Source: Thermoleophilia bacterium
GTDB taxonomy: Bacteria; Actinomycetota; Thermoleophilia; Gaiellales; Gaiellaceae
Direction of reading: 5' to 3'
DNA length: 64,000 bases
NCBI GenBank assembly: GCA_023382435.1
Contig: JAHDVS010000005.1
Span: forward strand, 47,047 to 111,046
The position numbers were made by a program, and so were the translations under genes. Below, in pieces: positions 1-6,291 of the stretch (its first letter is position 1; every line of letters starts with the position of its first letter). The notes under the pieces were generated by a model. It saw only the letters and a program-made list of their open reading frames with translations, was not told the DNA's origin and did not search any database.

Positions 1-762
1 GCCGAGGAGCGGGAGCTCGCGCGCCGCAAGGACGAGGGCGACGAGGACGCGAAGCGCCGCCTGATCGAGTCGAACCTGCGCCTCGTGATGTCGATCGCGC
101 GCCCCTACATGAACTCGGGCGTGCCCCTGCTCGACCTGATCCAGGAGGGAAACCTCGGGCTGATCCGCGCGGTCGAGAAGTTCGACTACCGTCGGGGCTT
201 CAAGGTCTCCACGTACGCGACCTGGTGGATCCGCCAGGCGGTCGCCCGCGCGATCGCCGATCAGGGTCGGACGATCCGCCTTCCGATCCATGTCGTCGAC
301 CAGATGCGCAGGGCGCAGAAGGCGCGCCGCGTGCTCGCCCAGACGCTCGTGCGCGATCCGACGCCCGAGGAGATCGCGGCGCGGGCCGGCCTCGAGCCGG
401 AGCGCGTGACGCAACTGCTCGAGCTGATCGAGCAGCCCGTCAGCCTCGAGACCCCGGTCGGTGACGGCGACTCGATGTACGCCGACCTGATCGAGGATCG
501 CAACGCTCCGCTGCCCGAGGCCGTCACCGCCGAGCATCTGCGCGAGGAGGAGGTCAAGGAGGCGCTCGGCACGCTCAGCGACCGCATGCGCCAGGTCGTC
601 GAGCTCCGATACGGGCTCGCGGGGGACAAGCCCCGCTCGCTCGAGGAGGTCGGCAGGGTCCTGGGGGTCACGCGCGAGCGCGTGCGCCAGCTCGAGGCGA
701 GCGCGTTTCGCGAGCTCCAGCATGAAGCGCCCGGGTTGAAGCTGTACCTGAGAGCGGAGTGA
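1..762 (+). CDS. RNA polymerase sigma factor, SigA/RpoD type (5' truncated)
   Basis: A primary-type sigma-70 factor whose first part lies before the window; reading is open from base 1 in frame 1. The visible 253 residues begin in region 1.2/2.1 and hold region 2 ([22 protein letters not shown], then [17 protein letters not shown] for -10 recognition and melting), region 3 ([11 protein letters not shown]) and the region 4 helix-turn-helix ([20 protein letters not shown]) that reads the -35 element. It ends 18 bp from the 3' end of a second sigma factor of the same class on the other strand. Family assignment is secure. Whether this or its neighbour is the housekeeping SigA cannot be told; the shorter, more divergent C-terminus suggests this one may be the alternative copy. 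Confidence 0.93.
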   Translation, partial: AEERELARRKDEGDEDAKRRLIESNLRLVMSIARPYMNSGVPLLDLIQEGNLGLIRAVEKFDYRRGFKVSTYATWWIRQAVARAIADQGRTIRLPIHVVDQMRRAQKARRVLAQTLVRDPTPEEIAARAGLEPERVTQLLELIEQPVSLETPVGDGDSMYADLIEDRNAPLPEAVTAEHLREEEVKEALGTLSDRMRQVVELRYGLAGDKPRSLEEVGRVLGVTRERVRQLEASAFRELQHEAPGLKLYLRAE

Positions 763-780
763 GATCGGCCGCCGGCCCGG

Positions 781-1863
781 TCAGGCCGTCGCGACGCCGT
801 CGATCTCGCGCAGCGACGCGAGCCTGTTCAGCGACTCCACCTCGATCTGCCTCACACGCTCGCGGGTCATGCCGAGCCGCTTGCCGATCTGCTCGAGCGT
901 GTGAGGCTCGTAGCCGCGTAGGCCGTAGCGGAACTCGAGCACGCGGCGGTCTCGTGCGGGCAGCGCCTCCAGGGCCCGCTCGAGCGCCTCGTTGCGCAAC
1001 CGACGCTCCGCCTCCTCCTCGGGCAGGGGCCCGTTGCCGGGCACGAGGTCACCGAAGACGGCGTCCTCGTCCTCACCGATCGGTTGATCGAGGCTCGTCG
1101 ACGTTCGCGCAGCCGCCCTCACCTCGATTGCCTGCTGGAGCGGCAAGCCGGCCTCCTCGGCGATCTCCGCGAGCGTCGGCTCGCGGGCGAGCTGCATCCA
1201 GAGACGCCGCTCGGCCTGGTGCATCTTCTGCATCCGCTCGACGACGTGGACGGGCATGCGGATCGTCCGCGCCTTGTCGGCGACGGCTCGCTGGACGGCC
1301 TGGCGGATCCACCAGGTCGCGTACGTCGAGAACTTCAGGCCGCGCTGCCATTCGAACTTCTCGACCGCCCTGATCAGGCCGAACATGCCCTCCTGGATCA
1401 GGTCGAGGAACGGCAGGCCCTGATTGCGGTAGTTCTTCGCGATCGAGACGACCAGACGGAGATTCGACTCGATCATCCGCTGCTTGGCCGCGAGGTCGCC
1501 GCGCTCGATCCGCTTGGCCAGGTCGACCTCGTCCGCGGCGGTGAGGAGAGGATGACGGCCGATCTCCCGCAGAAACAGCTGGAGTGCGTCCGTCGTCGTC
1601 TCCACGCCGGCCTCGAACGAGTCCTGCGCCTTCGAGGGCGTCGTCGCCTCCACCGGCTCGGCGGTCTCGCGCCGGTCGACGACCTCGATGCCTCGATCCT
1701 CGAGCTCCCGCAGCAGCGCCTCGATGTCCTGCACGTCGAACTCGACGTGCTCGAGCGCCTCCAGGAGCTCGGTCCGATCGACCACGCCGGTCGCCTCCGC
1801 GGCCTCGAGCAGCAGGTGAAGCTCCTCGGTCTGCGGGAACTGGATCGTTGTCTCTTCGGCCAT
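781..1863 (-). CDS. RNA polymerase sigma factor SigA/RpoD
   Basis: Complete 360-residue sigma-70 factor. An acidic N-terminal region 1.1-like segment (residues 1-85) is followed by region 1.2 ([21 protein letters not shown]), region 2 ([20 protein letters not shown] and [17 protein letters not shown]), region 3 and region 4 ([20 protein letters not shown]). The intact region 1.2-2-3-4 order is that of group 1/2 sigma factors. I chose the ATG at 1863 because a purine-rich GAGAAAGAGAA stretch precedes it; an in-frame ATG seven codons upstream is possible but has no ribosome-binding site. It faces the truncated sigma gene tail to tail. The retained acidic N-terminus makes it a good candidate for the housekeeping factor. 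Confidence 0.93.
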   Translation of the reverse strand: MAEETTIQFPQTEELHLLLEAAEATGVVDRTELLEALEHVEFDVQDIEALLRELEDRGIEVVDRRETAEPVEATTPSKAQDSFEAGVETTTDALQLFLREIGRHPLLTAADEVDLAKRIERGDLAAKQRMIESNLRLVVSIAKNYRNQGLPFLDLIQEGMFGLIRAVEKFEWQRGLKFSTYATWWIRQAVQRAVADKARTIRMPVHVVERMQKMHQAERRLWMQLAREPTLAEIAEEAGLPLQQAIEVRAAARTSTSLDQPIGEDEDAVFGDLVPGNGPLPEEEAERRLRNEALERALEALPARDRRVLEFRYGLRGYEPHTLEQIGKRLGMTRERVRQIEVESLNRLASLREIDGVATA

Positions 1864-2150
1864 GGGTTCTCTTTCTCTCACATCGACATGGCAGCGCGCA
1901 AGCCACCGGGGCGGCGCGATGTGCGCCGCGGGCCCCGGACTCGACCGCCACTCACCTTAGCAGGGGCCACCGCGCTTGAACACCCCGCGATCGAGCCGCC
2001 ACCGACCCGGCGGATCGCGTAGGCTGGGGCCCCTGCCCATGCCCGGCTCTCCCTCGACTCCCACGCACGATAACCCGCGTTATGTCAAGCTGGGCCGCAT
2101 GCGGACCCGCTCGGCCTCTGCCCCCCGGATCGCATCACGTCCCGGGGCTG

Positions 2151-2176
2151 TTCTCCACAGGCTGATCTTGTCCACA
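2151..2176 (+). promoter_or_regulatory. Pair of DnaA-box-like 9-mers
   Basis: TTCTCCACA at 2151-2159 and TTGTCCACA at 2168-2176 lie in the same orientation, 17 bp start to start. TTGTCCACA is the DnaA box preferred in high-GC actinobacteria. They sit immediately upstream of, and just before, the -35 of the 2220 gene. Two boxes are too few for an origin; they could be a DnaA regulatory site or chance. Confidence 0.35.
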
Positions 2177-2181
2177 ACCTC

Positions 2182-2210
2182 TTGCCAAACGGACGCCGAG
2201 CGCGTACCGT
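2182..2210 (+). promoter_or_regulatory. Promoter of the 2220 gene
   Basis: -35 TTGCCA (2182-2187), 17 bp spacer, -10 TACCGT (2205-2210). The GTG start at 2220 lies 9 bases beyond the -10, so the transcript would begin at or next to the start codon (leaderless). No ribosome-binding site is visible, which agrees. Confidence 0.5.
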
Positions 2211-2219
2211 GCGTAGTTC

Positions 2220-3416
2220 GTGTCTGACGATCCGCCTGTCTATCCCGGTCGGATCGATCCGGGTGAGCGCTTCCGCGACCGGCGTCGCCGCGCGAGGCGC
2301 CGCAGAGGGCTACGGCGCCTCGCCGTGGTCGTCCTCGTGCTCGGCGGCACCGTCGCCCTCGTCCTGAATGCCCGGCTCATCTCGGGTGACGACGAGACCC
2401 CGCCGCAGCCGGCGGCGACGAGCTCCTCCGCCACGGCGGAGACGGCCATGTCCGCATCCGAGCCCAGCCGGCTGCCCGCCGAGATCCGCGGCGTCCACGT
2501 GACGATGCCGCTCATGACGATCGACGGCAAGCTGGATGAGTACCTCGCGCTGGCAGACGAGGGCATGACCGCGATCCAGCTCGATGTCAAGGACGAGAAC
2601 GGCGAGATCGGCCTCAGCTCCCCGAACGTGCCGCTTGCCCGCAAGGTCGGCGCGGTCCAGGGCTACTACAACGGCAGCGCGGTCGCCCGCCAGGTGCACG
2701 GCGCCGGCCTCTACCTGATCGGTCGCATCGTCGTGTTCGAGGACCCGCGGCTCGCAGCCGGGAGCCCGGAGCTCGCGATTCAGAGCCGCGACGGCGGGAT
2801 CTGGAACAGCCAGGGGCTCGGCTGGGCGAACCCCTACGACGAGCGCGTCTGGGAGTACAACGTCGATATCGCCGTCGCTGCGGCACGCGCTGGCTTCGAC
2901 GAGATCATGTTCGACTACATGCGCTTCCCGAGCGACGGCGATCTCGCCGACATCGTCTATCCGGTGCGGACGAACGAGCCCAAGTGGCGGGTGATCGCGA
3001 GCTTCGCCGAGTACGCCCGGGAGCGTCTCGAGCCGCTCGGCGTGCGCGTCTCTGCGGCCGTGTTCGGCCTCGCCGCGACGCGTGACCTCGGCATCGGTCA
3101 GCGACCGCGCGCGCTCGCGAAACACCTCGATACGATTTACCCGATGGTCTATCCCTCCCACTACGGCTCGGGCGAGTACAACCTCGCCGACCCCTCGAGC
3201 CAGCCGGGCGTCACCGTCAGCTACTCCCTCCTCGACTTCAAGCGCGAGTTGGACGGCACGACGACGAGGATCGTTCCGTGGCTCCAGGATTTCTACGGCT
3301 ACACGCTCGAGCAGGTGGCGCTCCAGGTGGATGCGGCTCGCAGGGCACGCACCGCGGGTTACCTGCTCTGGAACCCCAACAGCGTGTATACAGCCGGCGC
3401 GCTCGCGCCCCGGTAG
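2220..3416 (+). CDS. Membrane-anchored putative glycoside hydrolase (DUF4015 type)
   Basis: 398 residues. An Arg-rich cytoplasmic N-terminus (10-32) leads into one membrane segment (about 33-50), a Ser/Thr/Ala-rich linker and a TIM-barrel-like domain from about residue 88 (EIRGVHVT). Motifs such as GLYLIGRIVVFEDP, GWANPYDERVWEYN, FDEIMFDYMRFPSDG and IYPMVYPSHYG match the putative glycosyl hydrolase family DUF4015 as I know it. The acidic residues of the DYMRFP strand are likely catalytic by analogy. The substrate is unknown; an outward-facing anchored domain suggests cell-wall or surface polysaccharide. Start is GTG, chosen from the promoter geometry, since no Shine-Dalgarno is present. It stands alone, with an AT-richer region downstream. 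Confidence 0.78.
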   Translation: MSDDPPVYPGRIDPGERFRDRRRRARRRRGLRRLAVVVLVLGGTVALVLNARLISGDDETPPQPAATSSSATAETAMSASEPSRLPAEIRGVHVTMPLMTIDGKLDEYLALADEGMTAIQLDVKDENGEIGLSSPNVPLARKVGAVQGYYNGSAVARQVHGAGLYLIGRIVVFEDPRLAAGSPELAIQSRDGGIWNSQGLGWANPYDERVWEYNVDIAVAAARAGFDEIMFDYMRFPSDGDLADIVYPVRTNEPKWRVIASFAEYARERLEPLGVRVSAAVFGLAATRDLGIGQRPRALAKHLDTIYPMVYPSHYGSGEYNLADPSSQPGVTVSYSLLDFKRELDGTTTRIVPWLQDFYGYTLEQVALQVDAARRARTAGYLLWNPNSVYTAGALAPR

Positions 3417-3720
3417 TCGCGCATTCCTCCCCACATTTCCACAGAACTAAGGCTGTGATGTGGAAATAGATGTGAGTAACTTTTTGGTCGCAATTTGCGG
3501 GATTTCGCGTGCGCGCTGGCTTGCATCGCGTTCGTTGATCCCCTAGCGTACGGACTGCGCCGAGCACGGGGCGCGAGTAGGTCGAAGCTTCACCGGGCAG
3601 CAGTACGCGGCAGCGGAATTCTGGCCGGTGAGGTAGACGAAAGCGCACCCGGCTCGGCGAACTTGTGGACCCGAACGGTTCACCGGGACAGCTCTCGGCG
3701 GGTGCGCTAAGCTCCGCGCC
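3417..3720. other. Intergenic region, locally lower GC
   Basis: About 300 bases that look non-coding. They hold the hairpin and T-run described at 3433-3485, then no repeat or gene that I can support. A TAAGCT hexamer at 3708-3713 is a possible -10 for the small gene starting at 3721. Confidence 0.45.
3433..3485 (+). terminator. AT-rich inverted repeat followed by T5
   Basis: CACAT-TTCCACA at 3432-3443 can pair with TGTGGAA (3459-3465) and ATGTG (3470-3474), with a few bases bulged. Six bases later comes TTTTT (3481-3485). The position just after the stop at 3416 fits an intrinsic terminator. The arms also resemble inverted DnaA-box halves (TTTCCACAG / TGTGGAAAT), so a protein site is an alternative. 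Confidence 0.35.
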
Positions 3721-3933
3721 ATGCCTCATCCCCCCCGTCTTCCCGCTCTCGGTGCCGGGCTCGTGTCGTTCCTCTGGGCGGTCGCCCTGGGCGGCTTCGT
3801 CTTCATCGGGATGCTCTCGATCGCGATCTCGCTGGCGACCTCCCTGATCGTCGCGATCGCCTGCGGCTTCGTGATCTACTTCGCGAACATGCTCTTCGGC
3901 GCCGACGCGCCCGCCCGTCGGGCTCGACGGTAG
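3721..3933 (+). CDS. Small hydrophobic membrane protein, unknown
   Basis: 70 residues, mostly hydrophobic: residues 10-55 could form one long or two short membrane helices (GLVSFLWAVALGGFVFIGML; then LIVAIACGFVIYFANMLF), with an Arg-rich C-terminal tail. I recognise no family. Start ATG is supported only by a TAAGCT hexamer ending 7 bases upstream, which would make a leaderless transcript. It converges on the next small gene with one base between stops. Probably real because of its length in a stop-poor frame and membrane-like composition, but unconfirmed. Confidence 0.5.
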   Translation: MPHPPRLPALGAGLVSFLWAVALGGFVFIGMLSIAISLATSLIVAIACGFVIYFANMLFGADAPARRARR

Positions 3934-3934
3934 C

Positions 3935-4147
3935 TCAGCGGCCGTCACGCTGGTGCTGCCGGAGGCCGTGGTCTCCGGTCAGAGCGCGCAGCAGGATCCT
4001 CGCGAGATCGGGGCCGACCGCCGTCTCGAGACGCGCCACCGCCCCGCCGCCGTCGCGAGTGAAGAGCAGGTCGATCCGCGCGCAGTGGTCGAGCAGCAGC
4101 CCGCTGCCGCACCCGCGCATCACGGGGGGTCTCAGCGCGTCGTTCAT
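3935..4147 (-). CDS. Small conserved-looking protein, unknown
   Basis: 70 residues with two Cys (GCGSG..LLLDHC) and a folded-looking pattern (RIDLLFTRDGGGAVARLETAVGPDLARILLRALTGDHG). No family recognised. A GGAG sequence 8 bases before the ATG at 4147 supports the start. It follows apt on the same strand after about 100 bases and could be the last gene of that operon. Confidence 0.5.
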   Translation of the reverse strand: MNDALRPPVMRGCGSGLLLDHCARIDLLFTRDGGGAVARLETAVGPDLARILLRALTGDHGLRQHQRDGR

Positions 4148-4251
4148 CGCCGCATCTCCGCAATCATCGACGAGACCGGGCAGCGGGCACGATCCCTGGC
4201 GCGAGTGACGGGAGGCTCAGCGGCTCCGGCCGACGAGCGGCCGTGGCGGCG

Positions 4252-4773
4252 TCAGTCGTACGTGACGGCGGAGAAGACGTCGTACCCGGCGAGTTTCGAG
4301 CGGCCCTCGAGGAACGCCAGCTCGACGAGGAAGGCGACGCCGACGACGACACCGCCCAGGCGCTCGGCAAGGTCGACCTTCGCCTTCGCGGTGCCTCCCG
4401 TGGCAAGCAGGTCATCGTGGACGAGGACGCGCGTCCCGGGCGAGATCGCGTCGTCGTGCAACTCGAGCGTGTCGGCGCCGTACTCGAGCGCGTACCCCGC
4501 CGAGACCGTGCTCCACGGCAGCTTCCCGGGCTTGCGGGCCGCGACGAAGCCGATGCCCAACCGGTAGGCGAGCGCCCCGCCGAGGATGAAGCCGCGCGCT
4601 TCCGCGCCGAGCACGACATCGGGTCGGCGCGGCTCGGCGAACTGGGCGAGCCGCTCCACGGCCTCGTGGAGCGCCTCAGGGTCGGCGAGGAGCGGCATCA
4701 CGTCCTTGAACACGATCCCGGGCCGCGGGAAGTCCGGGATCTCCCGGATTCGCTCTCTGAGATCGACCGTCAC
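4252..4773 (-). CDS. apt: Adenine phosphoribosyltransferase
   Basis: Salvages adenine: adenine + PRPP gives AMP + PPi, in the cytoplasm. The 173-residue product has the family order: IPDFPRPGIVFKDVMPLLADP near the N-terminus, GAEARGFILGGALAYRLG for base/loop contacts, RKPGKLPW, and the PRPP-binding motif VLVHDDLLATGGTAKA. Length matches the family (about 170-180). The GTG start overlaps the stop of the MerR-type gene by GTGA (4770-4773), so translation is probably coupled. Bacterial apt often sits beside rel/spoT; here it is instead the end of an rsiG-garA-ftsR-like operon. Confidence 0.93.
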   Translation of the reverse strand: MTVDLRERIREIPDFPRPGIVFKDVMPLLADPEALHEAVERLAQFAEPRRPDVVLGAEARGFILGGALAYRLGIGFVAARKPGKLPWSTVSAGYALEYGADTLELHDDAISPGTRVLVHDDLLATGGTAKAKVDLAERLGGVVVGVAFLVELAFLEGRSKLAGYDVFSAVTYD

Positions 4774-5477
4774 GGGCGCGCCAGGGAGCGAACCGCGCGC
4801 CAGAACAGGAGCTGGGACAGCTCGAGCGAAAGACCCGCGAGCGTCTCCAGATCGTCGAGACCGGCCTGGCGGCGCTCCGGGTTGCGGGAGCGAAGCGCCG
4901 GAGCGACGACGTTCGTGAGGTCGGCGACGGCGTTGTCGGCGCCCCGACGCAGCTTCTGCAGGTTCCGTGGAGCGATCCCGTACCGGGCGAGCCGCGCGCA
5001 TGCCGCCGCGATGTCCGCGTCGGTCTCCGGGTAGAGCCGGCCGCCGCTCACGTGTCGCTCGGGCTCGATCAGGTCGAACGCCTCGAGCTCGTCGACGAAG
5101 CCTGGCTCAACGCCCGCACGTTCGCACAGCTCTTCGAGCCCGACCAGGGGCACCTCGAGCCGGGAGCGGATCCCCGTGCGCGGGATCCCCTTCTTGCGCG
5201 CGCGCTTGCCGCGTCCCGGCGCCGTCAGCTCGTCGCGGATCACCCGCAAGGGCAGGAACTCGTCTCGCTGCATGCGGAGGATCGCACGGAGCTGCTCGAC
5301 GTCGGCCTCCGCGAAGAGTCGGTAGCCACCCCGCGTCCGTCGCGGCGTGAGCAGCCCCTGATCCTCCAGGTAGCGGATCTTCGAGATCGAGATCTCCGGG
5401 AACTCCTCGCTGAGCCGGCGGCAGACTGCGCCGATCGTCAGCGGCCGCTCCTCCTTGGTGACGGAAGCGCTCGCCAT
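4770..5477 (-). CDS. MerR-family transcriptional regulator, FtsR-like
   Basis: 235 residues. An N-terminal MerR winged helix (about 13-75: TIGAVCRRL, SISKIRYLEDQGLLTPRRTRGGYRLFAEADVEQLRAI) is followed by a linker and a second helical domain repeating a MerR-like pattern (VDELEAFDLIEPERHVSGGRLY). Two such domains and the position directly after a GarA-type FHA gene match mycobacterial Rv1828, now known in corynebacteria as FtsR, an activator of ftsZ. The gap to the FHA gene is 3 bases. Its 3' end overlaps apt. The FtsR role is inference from synteny; the MerR domain is seen directly. Confidence 0.8.
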   Translation of the reverse strand: MASASVTKEERPLTIGAVCRRLSEEFPEISISKIRYLEDQGLLTPRRTRGGYRLFAEADVEQLRAILRMQRDEFLPLRVIRDELTAPGRGKRARKKGIPRTGIRSRLEVPLVGLEELCERAGVEPGFVDELEAFDLIEPERHVSGGRLYPETDADIAAACARLARYGIAPRNLQKLRRGADNAVADLTNVVAPALRSRNPERRQAGLDDLETLAGLSLELSQLLFWRAVRSLARP

Positions 5478-5480
5478 CGC

Positions 5481-5942
5481 CTAGCGGGTCAGGAACGTCA
5501 GCTTGTACTTGCCGATCTGCACCTCGTCGCCATCCTCGAGGAGCTGCGAATCGACGCGCCGTCGGTTCACGAACGTGCCGTTGAGGCTACCCTCGTCCTC
5601 GATCGCGTAGCCGCTGTCACGACGCACGAGACGCGCGTGGCGCCGGGAGACGGTGACGTCGTCGAGGAAGATGTCGCAGTCCGGGTGGCGCCCGATCGTC
5701 AGGCGCTCCCCCTCGAGCGCGTACGTCTCCCCCGCTCTGCCGCCACCGAGCCGAACGACCACGCCGACGTTCGCGGGCCCCAGGTCCGGCAGCGCCGCGG
5801 AGACGTCCTCGACCGTCTCCCCGGGCGAGAACGACATCGTCGTCTCGCCGCCGTCGTCTGCGATCAGCAGCGCGCCGCATTTCTCGCAGTACCTCGCGGA
5901 CTCCAGGTTCTGGAACCCGCACTCGGGGCAGTGGACGTGCAC
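5481..5942 (-). CDS. GarA/OdhI-like FHA protein with N-terminal zinc ribbon
   Basis: 153 residues. Residues 5-22 carry a C-x2-C...C-x2-C zinc ribbon. Residues 32-38 read GETTMSF, closely like the phosphorylated ETT motif of GarA/OdhI. The FHA domain follows (about 75-150: IGRHPDCDIFLDDVTVSRRHARL, then GSLNGTFVN). In mycobacteria and corynebacteria this protein is phosphorylated on the ETT threonine by PknB/PknG, folds back on its own FHA domain and stops inhibiting 2-oxoglutarate metabolism. The start is GTG. It lies 1 base after the RsiG-like gene and 3 before the FtsR-like gene. The zinc ribbon is an extra, absent as far as I recall from mycobacterial GarA. Confidence 0.8.
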   Translation of the reverse strand: MHVHCPECGFQNLESARYCEKCGALLIADDGGETTMSFSPGETVEDVSAALPDLGPANVGVVVRLGGGRAGETYALEGERLTIGRHPDCDIFLDDVTVSRRHARLVRRDSGYAIEDEGSLNGTFVNRRRVDSQLLEDGDEVQIGKYKLTFLTR

Positions 5943-5943
5943 C

Positions 5944-6225
5944 CTAGTCCTTGCCGAGCGTCTCGAGCTCCTCCTCGGAGATCCGGGGAGCTGCCTTGAC
6001 GGAGAGGATCTCTGTGAGCCTGCCGAGATCTGCGTCGGTGAGCGGGCTCTGGCCGCCCGCCACGGTCTTCTGGAGCCGCTGCACGAGCTCCGCGCGCAGG
6101 ATGTCGATCTTGCCGTGGAGCAGGCGCCGGCGATAGGACACCTCCTGCTCCTCCGCGAGCAGCCTGCGGATCAGCTCCTTGAGCTCGGCATCGGACAGCG
6201 TGGCGAGGTCGGGGAGGGCTTCCAC
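5944..6225 (-). CDS. RsiG-like small coiled-coil protein with c-di-GMP-binding signature
   Basis: 93 residues, almost all helix. Residues 26-41 fit the signature E-x3-S-x2-R-x3-Q-x3-D with one conservative change: E26, S30, R33, H37 (for Gln), D41. That signature binds cyclic di-GMP in RsiG, the anti-sigma factor of the sporulation sigma factor WhiG in Streptomyces; ancestral RsiGs with one copy per chain act as homodimers. A single copy is present here. An AGGAG 6 bases before the GTG at 6225 supports the start. It leads the operon rsiG-garA-ftsR-apt. No WhiG-type gene is visible in the window, so the partner sigma factor is unknown. Confidence 0.7.
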   Translation of the reverse strand: MEALPDLATLSDAELKELIRRLLAEEQEVSYRRRLLHGKIDILRAELVQRLQKTVAGGQSPLTDADLGRLTEILSVKAAPRISEEELETLGKD

Positions 6226-6291
6226 TCGAGGCTCCTGTCTGGTCGGCGACGGGGTCGTCTCCCCACAGTGAAGCAGAACGCCGCCTGCCCT

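Larger units (their letters stand above)
1882..2219. other. Intergenic region between divergent genes
   Basis: About 340 bases without a credible gene. A TAAGGT hexamer on the minus strand (1954-1959) may be the -10 of the sigma factor gene. ATAAC-CCGC-GTTAT at 2070-2083 is a short inverted repeat of unknown meaning. Two DnaA-box-like 9-mers lie at 2151-2176 and the promoter of the next gene at 2182-2210. Confidence 0.5.

Noticed and set aside
1084..2022. Long open frame antisense to the sigma factor, and similar long antisense frames elsewhere
   Set aside because: High GC leaves few stops; the sequence is low-complexity, Arg/Leu-rich shadow of the real gene on the other strand.
2070..2083. 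ATAAC-CCGC-GTTAT inverted repeat
   Set aside because: Only five paired bases and no promoter element in register; not enough to call an operator.
2151..3485. Replication origin
   Set aside because: Only a few DnaA-like 9-mers and no dnaA/dnaN or rpmH nearby.
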